Source: Haladaptatus sp. R4 (GTDB lineage Archaea; Halobacteriota; Halobacteria; Halobacteriales; Haladaptataceae). Taken from it: a stretch of DNA of 64,000 bases. Each line of letters starts with the position of its first letter. Position 1 is the first letter of the stretch. Below the pieces are notes generated by a model, which searched no databases, was not told the origin of the DNA, and worked only from the letters and a program-made list of their open reading frames with translations. The position numbers and the translations under genes are program-made. Where the stretch lies: NCBI RefSeq assembly GCF_001625445.1, contig NZ_LWHG01000021.1, forward strand, positions 310,001-374,000. Direction: 5' to 3'. Positions 35,560 through 44,034 of the stretch are shown piece by piece.

Positions 35560-36098
35560 GGAGGAACGTTCGCAGTACGTCGGGAAAAGCAACTCGGTCC
35601 GCCGTCGATGGTCGTCGATCTACGAAAAACGCCGTAGCTCCGTCGTGAACTCAGTTTCTTATAGAGAGGAACCATGAATTAACTACTCTGGCGCATGAGA
35701 GAGGGGCGATGGAGGCAGCATCGCCCGTCGAGTGGTGGGTGAAAACGGTCACTCGCGCTTCATGCAATCATAGGCATCGATGTTTGTCGGCGGTACGGGT
35801 CCTATTCATCCCCTCCTTCTCCGATCTTCATTGCAGTAGATACAACGCCCCACACAGTATTTAGGTATTGTGGTGAAATAGGGCTGGCGAAAGAACATCA
35901 CACTTGCAAAATAGAATACTTCCACAAGAGTTGGCCAAAATATGGGCAAAAATAAATCAATCGTCCATAGACAGTTGCGGCCGTTGTGCTCGCTCGCCGA
36001 ATGCGTTCCGCGTGCCGTTGTTCGCCCACGGAGAACGAACCCGCGCAGAATGACATCGTAACACAAAGTATTTGCTGGCGGATTTTCTGCTCACCACT
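35560..36098. other. 539-base gene-free region
   Basis: No frame here has haloarchaeal codon use; the area around 35830-35960 is notably AT-rich. One hairpin is visible (gggcgatg 35705-35712 with catcgccc 35720-35727, seven-base loop), which could end an RNA or belong to a small RNA; no further support. Confidence 0.5.
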
Positions 36099-36263
36099 AT
36101 GATGGCAGAGACACGAACGGTTCTCGAAAACCTAACGTTGAAAGCGGTGACGTACGCGACGACACCTGCCGTCGTCCTTTTCATCGGCCTGGTGATGGCC
36201 AGTCAAGGACGGGTGCGGGAAGGGTTCCAGTACGTCGGTGGCGACTGGCGTCAACCGGTCTGA
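36099..36263 (+). CDS. Possible small single-span membrane protein
   Basis: An open frame for a 54-residue protein starting MMAETRTVLENLTLKAVTYA, with a hydrophobic stretch TPAVVLFIGLVMASQG. An AT-rich aagtattt lies about 28 bases before the ATG, compatible with a leaderless transcript. Codon use is less biased than in the neighbours and I recognise no family, so the call is tentative. Confidence 0.4.
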   Translation: MMAETRTVLENLTLKAVTYATTPAVVLFIGLVMASQGRVREGFQYVGGDWRQPV

Positions 36264-36555
36264 TTACGCGACAACGACGCTCCGTCGGGCGTTCAGGAGG
36301 CCGGTATCGAGCACACGGACGTGACGGGCGTATCGACGTGTATTCGTGGACGAGGACACGTCGTACTGCCGTCCCCACGGTACGAACGTCCAACTATTTC
36401 CCGTCGTCCCCTGATTCCGAATTAGCAAGCCATCTCCTTAACCGGGAGCGTGACCAATATACATCGTTGGGGGTGGTACCGTAGGTCGAAGTACACGAAT
36501 CTATCACGTCACTGTCGGGAATCGTACGGTTCCCGCTCGAACAGCAATTTCTCCC

Positions 36556-36593
36556 GAAACGTGGGGTGTTGTGCTCATTCATCCCCACGTTTC
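36556..36593. other. 11-bp inverted repeat
   Basis: gaaacgtgggg at 36556-36566 is perfectly complementary to 36583-36593 with a 16-base loop. It stands alone in a gene-free stretch and may be an operator-like site or an RNA hairpin. No T-run accompanies it. Confidence 0.45.
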
Positions 36594-36740
36594 CTCGAAT
36601 CGTAACGCGAACCCCTGAGCGTATGCCCCGTTTATGAGTTCCACTGTAAGGTGCGTTATTCACCTCCCGCTACCGCGAGCGAACGTGTGTGACGTACGCA
36701 AACTCGGTTTTGATTATACATATTTCCGGCCAAAAGAACA

Positions 36741-36933
36741 ATGGAAGTTACGAAGGAAGAACGGTTCGTCGGGGAGCCCATGATTGTGATCGCCAAAGCC
36801 TCCCCCCGACGACCGTGAGGACGTTCAAGACGACTTCACCCACCTGTCCTCACGTTCGATGGTAGAAGACGCTCCTGTCACTCATCACGGCCATCCGGAT
36901 TCACACACGTTCGTGCACATGGAAAGGCATTAA
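36741..36933 (+). pseudogene. Possible small gene interrupted at a six-C run
   Basis: ATG 36741 opens MEVTKEERFVGEPMIVIAKA and then meets a stop at 36816-36818. One base out of frame, directly after the run of six C (36802-36807), the frame continues DDREDVQDDFTHLSSRSMVE and ends MERH at 36933. Removing one C would give a 63-residue acidic protein. A possible TATA (attatacat) lies about 20 bases upstream. No family recognised; it may not be a gene. Confidence 0.3.
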
Positions 36934-36959
36934 TCCGCCCTGTTTGTACAAACCAGTGA

Positions 36960-39089
36960 ATGAGTTTGGACGACTCCGACCGAGAGTTGGTCGTCGCGGA
37001 ACTCGGCCGCGACCCGACATCGGCCGAGGAAGCGCTATTCGAGAACCTCTGGAGTGAACACTGTGCGTATCGGTCGTCGCGGCCCCTGCTGTCGGCGTTC
37101 GAGTCCGAGAGCGACGACGTCGTCATCGGGCCGGGTGACGACGCCGCCGTGGTCGAACTTCCGTCGGCCGACGCCGACTCCACTTACATCACGATGGGTA
37201 TCGAGAGCCACAACCACCCGTCCTACGTGGATCCGTACGACGGCGCGGCGACGGGCGTTGGCGGCATCGTCCGCGACACGCTGTCGATGGGTGCGTACCC
37301 CATCGCGCTCGCGGACAGCCTCTACTTCGGCGGCTTCGACCGCGAACATTCGCGTTATCTGCTGGAAGGCGTCGTGGAAGGTATCGCCGACTACGGCAAC
37401 TCCATCGGCGTGCCGACGGTGACGGGGAGCACGCAGTTCCACGAGGACTACGAGGGGAACCCGCTCGTCAACGTGGCCTGCGTCGGACTGCTTCCCGCGG
37501 AGCGTCTCATCACGGCCGAGGCGCAGGAACCGGGCAACAAACTCCTGCTCGTCGGCAACTCGACGGGCCGTGACGGACTCGGCGGCGCGAGTTTCGCCAG
37601 CGAGGACCTCGGCGAGGACGCGGAGACGGAGGACCGCCCGGCGGTGCAGGTCGGCGACCCGTACACTGAAAAACTGCTCATCGAGGCGAACGAGGAACTC
37701 GTTGACGGCCAACTGGTCGAATCCGCACGCGACCTCGGCGCGGCGGGACTCGGCGGCGCGTCGAGCGAACTGGTGGCGAAGGGCGAACTCGGGGCCGACA
37801 TCGAACTCGGTCGCGTCCACCAGCGCGAACCGAACATGAACGCGATGGAAATCCTGCTCGCCGAATCCCAAGAGCGCATGGTGTACGAGGTGCGTCCCGA
37901 GAACGTCGAAGCGGTCTCGGAAATCGCCGAGAAGTACGACCTCGGTTGCACCGTCATCGGAGACGTGACCGACGGCAACTACGTCTGCGAGTTCGAGGGC
38001 GAGACGGTCGTGGACGTGCCCGCCGAGTTCCTCGGTGACGGCGCGCCGATGAACGACCTCCCGTCGGAAGCGCCGACTCAGCCCGAGCGCGACCTGCCGG
38101 ACGCCGACGTGCGCGAAGCGTTCGAGGCGGTCGTCGGGTCGCCCAACTGCGCGAGCAAGTCGTGGGTGTACCGCCAGTACGACCACGAAGTCCAGACGCG
38201 GACCTCGGTGTTGCCGGGCGACGACTCGGCCGTCCTCGCGATTCGCCGCGCCGAACTCGGTCTCGCGTTCTCGTCCGGCGCGAACCCCAACTGGACGACG
38301 ACGGCACCCTACGACGGTTCCCGTGCGGTCGCGCTCGAAAACGCGACGAACCTCGCCGCCAAGGGCGCGACGCCGCTCGCCGCGGTCGATTGCCTGAACG
38401 GCGGCAATCCCGAGAAACCGGACGTGTACGGCGGGTTCAAGGGCATCGTGGACGGTCTCGCCGACATGTGTTCCGAACTCGACGTGCCGGTCGTCGGCGG
38501 GAACGTTTCGCTGTACAACGACTCGCCGAGCGGCCCGATTCCGCCGACGCCGACGCTGGCGATGACGGGGACGACGGAGGAGTACGACGCACCGCCGACG
38601 GAACTCACAGGTGACGGGACCCTGTTGCTCGTCGGCGAACCCGCCGCCGAACTCGGTGGTTCCGAATACCTCGCGCAGGTCGGCGGGAGCGACCGCTTCC
38701 CGACGCTTCCGGAGAACGCGAGCGAACGCCTCGCCACCCTCCGCGATGTCGTCACGGGAGACGCCGCCCTCGCCGTCCACGACGTGAGCGACGGCGGTCT
38801 CGCGGTAACGCTCGCCGAGATGGTGTCGGACGATGCGGGGGCGACGGTTTCGCTCGACGACGTCGACGCCCACGAGTCGCTGTTCAGCGAACTCCCCGGT
38901 CGTGCCGTGGTCGAGACGACCGATCCGGACGCCGTCGTCGAAGCCTTCGACGGCGTCGCCCCGGTCACCGAACTCGGACAGGCGAACGACTCCGGAACGC
39001 TCCAAATCGACGCCGATGGCGAGGGTCTCCGCTACACGGCGGACGAAATCGCAGAGCTACGGAACGTCCTCGTCCGGGAACTGGAATAA
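36960..39089 (+). CDS. purL: Phosphoribosylformylglycinamidine synthase subunit PurL
   Basis: Synthetase subunit of the fourth step of purine synthesis, which works with PurQ (glutaminase) and PurS. The 709 residues are the small archaeal/Bacillus-type PurL. Key motifs: [16 protein letters not shown] near the start, [20 protein letters not shown] with the active-site His, [27 protein letters not shown], the second half-repeat with [18 protein letters not shown], and [11 protein letters not shown]. purQ and purS are not in this window. Single gene. Confidence 0.97.
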   Translation: MSLDDSDRELVVAELGRDPTSAEEALFENLWSEHCAYRSSRPLLSAFESESDDVVIGPGDDAAVVELPSADADSTYITMGIESHNHPSYVDPYDGAATGVGGIVRDTLSMGAYPIALADSLYFGGFDREHSRYLLEGVVEGIADYGNSIGVPTVTGSTQFHEDYEGNPLVNVACVGLLPAERLITAEAQEPGNKLLLVGNSTGRDGLGGASFASEDLGEDAETEDRPAVQVGDPYTEKLLIEANEELVDGQLVESARDLGAAGLGGASSELVAKGELGADIELGRVHQREPNMNAMEILLAESQERMVYEVRPENVEAVSEIAEKYDLGCTVIGDVTDGNYVCEFEGETVVDVPAEFLGDGAPMNDLPSEAPTQPERDLPDADVREAFEAVVGSPNCASKSWVYRQYDHEVQTRTSVLPGDDSAVLAIRRAELGLAFSSGANPNWTTTAPYDGSRAVALENATNLAAKGATPLAAVDCLNGGNPEKPDVYGGFKGIVDGLADMCSELDVPVVGGNVSLYNDSPSGPIPPTPTLAMTGTTEEYDAPPTELTGDGTLLLVGEPAAELGGSEYLAQVGGSDRFPTLPENASERLATLRDVVTGDAALAVHDVSDGGLAVTLAEMVSDDAGATVSLDDVDAHESLFSELPGRAVVETTDPDAVVEAFDGVAPVTELGQANDSGTLQIDADGEGLRYTADEIAELRNVLVRELE

Positions 39090-39179
39090 GCCCGTCTCAG
39101 CCGTAAGGAAGAGAGCACATCGAATTCTTTTTGCGTGATATTTATCGAAACTATCGGCGAGAAGCGGACAGAAACGAGT

Positions 39180-39335
39180 TTAGATCAAGAGCGGAACGCC
39201 GAACACGAGGATAGCGCCGATGACGAAGACGACGAGTCCGGTCGTCACCTGTCCCATCGTGAACTCCTGCATCGGGGAGGTCAATCGCGTCATTCCGTCC
39301 GCGTGTTGTACCGGGTCCGTGTCTTCCGTGCTCAT
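39180..39335 (-). CDS. Small single-span membrane protein (DUF7550-like)
   Basis: A 51-residue protein: MSTEDTDPVQHADGMTRLTS, then PMQEFTMGQVTTGLV and one membrane helix near the C terminus (TTGLVVFVIGAILVFGVPLL). The SPMQEFT block followed by a helix ending in VFGVPLL is the pattern of short haloarchaeal membrane proteins. Too short for routine prediction. Unknown function. Confidence 0.8.
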   Translation of the reverse strand: MSTEDTDPVQHADGMTRLTSPMQEFTMGQVTTGLVVFVIGAILVFGVPLLI

Positions 39336-39402
39336 GGCTGAGTTTCAGTCCGTGCGGTACTTCGATGTATCGGTGTTTCAGCGCCGTCGTTCGGGACGAA
39401 TT

Positions 39403-39801
39403 TCAGAACAGGAACAGAAAGTTGTGAACTCCGAGGAAGCCGTACCAAGCACCCGCGGAGAGATAGATAGTGGTTCTGAAGGCGGCCGGATAGCCGGTCG
39501 GCACCCACGAACTCGGAAATACACGTTCGAAAAGGAGACCGCTCTCGGCGAGGAGGGTGACGCCGATGACGGCGAACACGAGGGTGAGGAGCGACCCGGC
39601 GACCATACCGAAATGTTCCATGAGCGTCCGGGTGAGCCACACCGATTCGAAGACGTCCGTACGGAGTTCGAGGACGGTGATGGTGCTCACGGCGTCGAGC
39701 GTCTTCCCCCCGACGAGTGCCGCCAACAACCACGCCCGATTCGGAGCGAGCGCCGGCCACGCCCGGCGCGTCTCGAATCCGTCCACGGAGCGGTTTGACA
39801 T
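39403..39801 (-). CDS. Membrane protein of unknown function (DUF5658-like)
   Basis: A 132-residue protein with about four predicted helices (residues 25-45, 65-85, 97-115 and the C terminus GVHNFLFLF). It has a conserved-looking GGKTLDAVSTITVLEL at the second helix, as in small haloarchaeal DUF5658-like membrane proteins. The start at 39801 (MSNRSVDGFETR) is preferred over a GTG four codons upstream. Single gene; no functional hint from neighbours. Confidence 0.7.
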   Translation of the reverse strand: MSNRSVDGFETRRAWPALAPNRAWLLAALVGGKTLDAVSTITVLELRTDVFESVWLTRTLMEHFGMVAGSLLTLVFAVIGVTLLAESGLLFERVFPSSWVPTGYPAAFRTTIYLSAGAWYGFLGVHNFLFLF

Positions 39802-39953
39802 ACACACGGACACACCGTTTCGACTCTTTGTTATGGCACGATTAAGTTCGAATTAGGATCGCTCTGTCAGCAAATTTTTCGATTAATGGGCCGTTAGTGG
39901 AACCGTAACTGACGGGTGGAAAGCTATTTGTGGCAGTTAGATAACGGATTTCT

Positions 39954-41024
39954 ATGACTGAATTCGTCCTTCCACCCGCGCTCGAACCGGGCGACGACGT
40001 GGCCATCGTCGCCCCCGGAACTAGCCTCGCAACGGTGTACCCGGACGTCTACGAGTTGGGACTCGACTGCCTCGAATCGGTGTTCGGCCTGAATCCCGTC
40101 GAATTCCCGACGGCGACGAAATCCCCCGAGTGGTTGGACGACCACCCCGAGGCACGGGCGAAGGACGTGATGGACGCCTTCGCGGACCCGGACATCGCGG
40201 GCGTTATCGCGGTTATCGGCGGGGCGGACCAAGTTCGAATCCTGCCGCACCTCGACGCGGACGTGCTCCGCGAGAACCCGACGCGGTTCTACGGCACCAG
40301 CGACAACACGAACCTCCAGATGGCGCTCTGGAACGAGGAAATCGTCTCGTTTTACGGCGGCTGTCTGTTCACCGAGTTCGCCATGCAGGGGTCGATGCAC
40401 GAGTACACCGTGGAGTATCTGGAGCGGACCATGTTCGAAGATTCGTTCGGCGAACTCCATCCGTCCGAGCGATTTACCGACGAGGACTTGGATTGGGGAG
40501 ATTCCGACACCCTCGACGAGCAGCGCGAGATGGAACCGAATCCGGGGTGGGAGTGGCGCGGCGGCAGCACTGTCGATGCGGACGAAACCGTCACGGGTAG
40601 GACGTGGGGTGGCTGTCTCGCCATCGTCGATCAGCAGTTGTCGGTCAACCGCTATCTACCCCTCGCCGAGGAACTCGACCGGGCGGTGCTACTGCTCGAA
40701 ACGTCCGAGGAACTGCCAAGCGAGTTCGACGTTCGTTGGACGCTGATGGGAATGGGCGAACGCGGACTGCTCTCGCGGTTTTCGGCCGTGCTCGTCGGAC
40801 GGGCGAAAGCGCGGGCCGTCGAGGACCAGCGACCACCCGAGGAACGCACGGCCTACCGCGAACGCCAACGCGACGCCATCACCGACCTCGTCGCCGAGTA
40901 CAACCCGGACGCGCCGGTCGTTTTCGACCTCGACTTCGGGCACACCGCGCCGGTCGCCCCGATTCCGGTCGGCGGCAAAGCGACGGTCGACCCGACGGAA
41001 GAACGGATCACATTCGAGTACTGA
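39954..41024 (+). CDS. LD-carboxypeptidase / MccF-like peptidase (family S66)
   Basis: Serine peptidase family S66, 356 residues. N-terminal PPALEPGDDVAIVAPGTSLA is typical, the nucleophile elbow is FYGTSDNTNLQMAL with the Ser of GTSD, and the C-terminal domain has LLLETSEE and DLDFGHTAPVAPIPVGGKA with the catalytic His. Archaea have no murein, so true LD-carboxypeptidase activity on peptidoglycan is unlikely; MccF-type cleavage of acyl-sulfamoyl or peptide-nucleotide compounds, or another amide substrate, is more probable. Single gene, 39 bases before nikR. Confidence 0.9.
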   Translation: MTEFVLPPALEPGDDVAIVAPGTSLATVYPDVYELGLDCLESVFGLNPVEFPTATKSPEWLDDHPEARAKDVMDAFADPDIAGVIAVIGGADQVRILPHLDADVLRENPTRFYGTSDNTNLQMALWNEEIVSFYGGCLFTEFAMQGSMHEYTVEYLERTMFEDSFGELHPSERFTDEDLDWGDSDTLDEQREMEPNPGWEWRGGSTVDADETVTGRTWGGCLAIVDQQLSVNRYLPLAEELDRAVLLLETSEELPSEFDVRWTLMGMGERGLLSRFSAVLVGRAKARAVEDQRPPEERTAYRERQRDAITDLVAEYNPDAPVVFDLDFGHTAPVAPIPVGGKATVDPTEERITFEY

Positions 41025-41063
41025 TAATAAGATTCTAATAGCGATCCGGTGCTCAGTTAATAC

Positions 41064-41492
41064 ATGACCGTCGTGAGCGTCTCCATGCCCGACGAACTGC
41101 TCTCCAGAATCGACCAATTCGCCGACGAACACGGCTACACCGGACGGAGCGAGGTCGTCCGCGAAGCCAGTCGAAACCTCCTCGGCGAGTTCGAGGACCG
41201 CAGGCTCGAAAACCGCGAACTGATGGGCATCGTCACGGTGATGTTCGATTACGAGACGACGAACGTCGAGGAGCGGATGATGCACCTGCGCCACGAACAC
41301 GAGGGACTCGTCGCTTCGAACTTCCACAGCCACATCGGCGACCACCACTGTATGGAACTGTTCGTCCTCGAAGGCACGCTGGAAGAGATTTCGACCTTCG
41401 TCGGCAAGATTCGCGCCACGAAGGACACGCTGACCGTCGATTATTCGGTGACACCCGTGGACGGCTTCTCGCCGCTCCAGGACATCGAGTAG
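41064..41492 (+). CDS. nikR: Nickel-responsive transcriptional regulator NikR
   Basis: Ribbon-helix-helix repressor of nickel uptake. Of 142 residues, 1-45 form the RHH DNA-binding domain ([20 protein letters not shown]) and 55-135 the ACT-like metal domain. The four nickel ligands are all present as His77, His88, His90 and Cys96 (E. coli NikR His76, His87, His89, Cys95). No nickel transporter or nickel enzyme gene is next to it, so its target lies elsewhere. Confidence 0.95.
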   Translation: MTVVSVSMPDELLSRIDQFADEHGYTGRSEVVREASRNLLGEFEDRRLENRELMGIVTVMFDYETTNVEERMMHLRHEHEGLVASNFHSHIGDHHCMELFVLEGTLEEISTFVGKIRATKDTLTVDYSVTPVDGFSPLQDIE

Positions 41493-41494
41493 AG

Positions 41495-41842
41495 TTATTC
41501 GATCAACCGAACCGAATCGCCGACCGAAACGTCGGCGGTACTGCCCGCTGGCAGTTCGAACAACGTGTCCGCCTCGGCTTTTCCCAATCCGGTCCACGCG
41601 GAGAGTCGTTTGACGTGCTGAACCTCCCCGTCCGTCGTCCACACGGCGTCGAGTGCGAACGGAACGAACACCATGTGGACGTCCCGAGCATCGACGTCGC
41701 CGAACCGGAACGCCAGCGCGTAGTCGTCCGGAATCGACCGCCGGAACATCAACCCCTTCGCCTGCGAGAGAAACGAATCCGCCGTCTCGACATCGTTCGC
41801 TAGCGTCTCCGACCGTCCGTCCGATTCGTGTACGACGCGCAC
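41495..41842 (-). CDS. DUF192 family protein
   Basis: A 115-residue protein of the DUF192 beta-barrel family. Family marks are SQAKGLMFRRSIPDDYALAF, VHMVFVPFALDAVWTTDGEV, VKRLSAW and LFELPAGSTADVSVGDSV. No signal peptide is visible, so it probably stays in the cytoplasm. Convergent with nikR (two bases between the stops). Molecular function unknown. Confidence 0.9.
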   Translation of the reverse strand: MRVVHESDGRSETLANDVETADSFLSQAKGLMFRRSIPDDYALAFRFGDVDARDVHMVFVPFALDAVWTTDGEVQHVKRLSAWTGLGKAEADTLFELPAGSTADVSVGDSVRLIE

Positions 41843-41902
41843 GTCGCCAACTCCTCAGGCGGGAGACAAAACTTTTGTGCGAGAGCGCCGCCACCCACGA
41901 CC

Positions 41903-42430
41903 ATGGAGAAAACCCCGTCGGGGACCGCCGTCGGCGTGGACGACCCTTACGAACACGCCGGACTCTGTGATCACCTGACCGACGAGGGAAACTGCCGCTA
42001 CGCGTTCGAGCATCCGGAACACGACCCCGAGTTCGCCCGCGAGCGTCGAGAGGAGGAGTTTCGCTGTCCCGTCGCGGACCCGGACGGCGATTGGGAGTGG
42101 AGCGACTGTCCGCACTATCGCTGTCGCAACCGCGACCGCGAATGCATCCGCTGCGGTCTCGAAGAGCGGCGGATGGCCCACTCCGACGAACGCCCGCTGC
42201 TCGAAGAACACCACCTCTCGTACGCCGGAGGCGGAGAGACGCTTTCTCACGAAATCACGGTGTACCTCTGTCGGTGGTGTCACGCGAAGGTCCACAAATC
42301 GTGGGCACGTATCGACGACGACGTGAATCCCGACCCGGAAGCCATCGCCGAGGCCGAAGGACGACGAAGTAAGGAACAGGTCGAGACCGCGTTCGAGACG
42401 GCGGCCGAGCGATACGAACGCGAGAAGTAG
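41903..42430 (+). CDS. HNH-like zinc protein (DUF7097-type)
   Basis: A 175-residue protein with a Cys-rich N terminus (CDHLTDEGNC, CPVADPDGDW, CPHYRCRNRDREC), an HNH-like core (CIRCGLEE, then LLEEHHLSY, and LCRWCHAKVHKSW with CxxCHxxxH) and a charged C-terminal helix. The core order matches a zinc-ribbon HNH endonuclease fold, but the nuclease His pair is not certain. Conserved haloarchaeal protein of unknown function; the start at 41903 (MEKTPSGTAVGV) excludes an upstream stretch with no similarity. Confidence 0.8.
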   Translation: MEKTPSGTAVGVDDPYEHAGLCDHLTDEGNCRYAFEHPEHDPEFARERREEEFRCPVADPDGDWEWSDCPHYRCRNRDRECIRCGLEERRMAHSDERPLLEEHHLSYAGGGETLSHEITVYLCRWCHAKVHKSWARIDDDVNPDPEAIAEAEGRRSKEQVETAFETAAERYEREK

Positions 42431-42438
42431 CGGACCGA

Positions 42439-43827
42439 TTAACTGCTCGAATCCGATGAATCGCTCGAATCCGATGAGCTATCCGACCCGGACGAACCGT
42501 CCGAACTCGACCCCGAGGAACTACTTGACCCAGACGAATCGCTCGAATCAGACGTGCCACCCGACCCAGACGAGTTACCCGAATTCGACCCATTCGACCC
42601 GGACGAACTATCCGCATCCGACGAACCGCCCGCCGTTCCCGACCCCTTCTCCTTGCTTTTCTTCGCCTCGGCGCGTTCGACCGCCCGCTTCAGTAGCGAC
42701 GGGGTCAACAGGACGGAGATAACGAAGACGACCAGATAGGCGACGAATATCTGGTTGCCGACGATACCCTGTGCGACGCCGAGCGAGACGATGGCGATGC
42801 CGGATTCGGAGCGGGGCAACAGCGCGAATCCCAGGATGAGCGAGTGTTCCCGACGTCCGCCCGCGATGATGTTGCCGACGTAGCCCGCGATGAAGTTCGA
42901 GAGGAGGCCGAACACAGCGAAGACGAGAATAAACTCGTTGACCGTTAACGCGGCGAGTTTCATTCTGGCTCCGATGGCGACGAAGTAGAGCGGGATGAAC
43001 ACCCCGTACGCGATGCCATACACGTCCGACTGGAGGCTCTTGCCTTCCAATCGCTTGTTCGTGGAGACCACCAGTCCGATGGTGAGCGCGCCGATGAAGT
43101 ACGAGAGGTCCACCGCGTCGGAGGCGTAGCCGAAGATGAAGAGAAGGCCGAGGATTCCGATGAAGTCCGACATGCCGACTTCGGATTTCGACAGCAGGTC
43201 GGAGACGGGGTCGAGCAGGAAACGGTAGAAAATCGCCGCGACGACGAAGAACAGCGCGGCCAACCCGAGCGCGGAGATGGTACCCATGGTCCCCCCGGCG
43301 ACGAAGAATAGGGGCAAAATGGAGATACCGAGCAGGCCGACCACGTCGTCCACGACCGACGCGCCGAGGATCCAGCGACCATACTGCGTGTCGAGTTTGT
43401 CCAGCGACAGCAGGGTTCGGACGACGATGGAGACCGATGTCACCGAGAGGATGAGGCCGAGATAGAGGCTCGACTCCAACCCTTGTCCGAAGTAACTCCC
43501 GATGATGTAGCCGACGATGAACGGGAGAAAGACGCCCGACAACCCGATTATCAGCACGGGGCGAAACGCGGCCAGCAGGTCGCTCAGGTCGATCTGCTGA
43601 TAGCCGACGTCGAAAAAGAGCAACAGACCGCCGATGGTTGCGATGAGGATGAACGGGCTGTTCTCGGCCGTGCTGCTGATGAGCATGGCGACTGACGGTC
43701 CGAGAATGACGCCCGCGAGAATTTCACCGAGAAATCCCGGTTCGCCGAGTCGTTCGATGGCCTCGCTGAGAACGAGCGAGAGCAACAGGCTCACCCCGAT
43801 GACGAGGAAGATTTCGAGCGACGCCAT
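42439..43827 (-). CDS. Cation:proton antiporter (CPA2 / KefB type) with Ser/Asp/Gly tail
   Basis: Monovalent cation/H+ antiporter of 462 residues with 12-13 membrane spans (about 1-385). The fold is CPA2: early GEILAGVILGPSVAM and the LGASVVDDVVGLLGI motif, whose Asp-Asp pair is the ion-binding site. There is no cytosolic TrkA-N domain; instead the last 60 residues are almost only Ser, Asp, Gly and Asn, in repeats such as SSGSNGSNSGNSS. The tail is encoded by the repetitive DNA at 42445-42630 and is probably disordered. Confidence 0.9.
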   Translation of the reverse strand: MASLEIFLVIGVSLLLSLVLSEAIERLGEPGFLGEILAGVILGPSVAMLISSTAENSPFILIATIGGLLLFFDVGYQQIDLSDLLAAFRPVLIIGLSGVFLPFIVGYIIGSYFGQGLESSLYLGLILSVTSVSIVVRTLLSLDKLDTQYGRWILGASVVDDVVGLLGISILPLFFVAGGTMGTISALGLAALFFVVAAIFYRFLLDPVSDLLSKSEVGMSDFIGILGLLFIFGYASDAVDLSYFIGALTIGLVVSTNKRLEGKSLQSDVYGIAYGVFIPLYFVAIGARMKLAALTVNEFILVFAVFGLLSNFIAGYVGNIIAGGRREHSLILGFALLPRSESGIAIVSLGVAQGIVGNQIFVAYLVVFVISVLLTPSLLKRAVERAEAKKSKEKGSGTAGGSSDADSSSGSNGSNSGNSSGSGGTSDSSDSSGSSSSSGSSSDGSSGSDSSSDSSDSSDSSS

Positions 43828-44034
43828 TATCGACTCCTCCCGCCCCCCGAACGATTCATGTGAGGATACTGGTCGGTCGGGATTCGCATAAGTATGGGGC
43901 GCGTATGGTCGGAAACGGACGATTGTTCGACGGTACCGTCATCGAAATGGGACTAGACCACCCTTTCTTCCCGATACTACCGGCTTGCGTGGGCCGCCAC
44001 AGCGTACATGCCCGTGGACGATGTCGCCTCATCC

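Larger units (their letters stand above)
36264..36959. other. Mostly gene-free region before purL
   Basis: About 700 bases with no clear complete gene. It holds an 11-bp inverted repeat (gaaacgtgggg 36556-36566 / ccccacgtttc 36583-36593), and a possible broken small gene at 36741-36933 that is listed separately. The rest has relatively low GC for this genome and no coding bias. Confidence 0.5.

Noticed and set aside
33775-35592. Apparent 605-residue PHP/asparagine-synthase fusion
   Set aside because: The natural C terminus of the PHP part lies in another frame and ends with a stop overlapping the AsnB-like start, so the fusion is an artefact of an indel.
35806-36066. Minus-strand frame of 86 codons with four Cys
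   Set aside because: AT-rich region without haloarchaeal codon bias; Cys spacing fits no zinc motif.
36394-36663. Minus-strand frame of 89 codons
   Set aside because: No codon bias, no similarity pattern, lies over a hairpin region.
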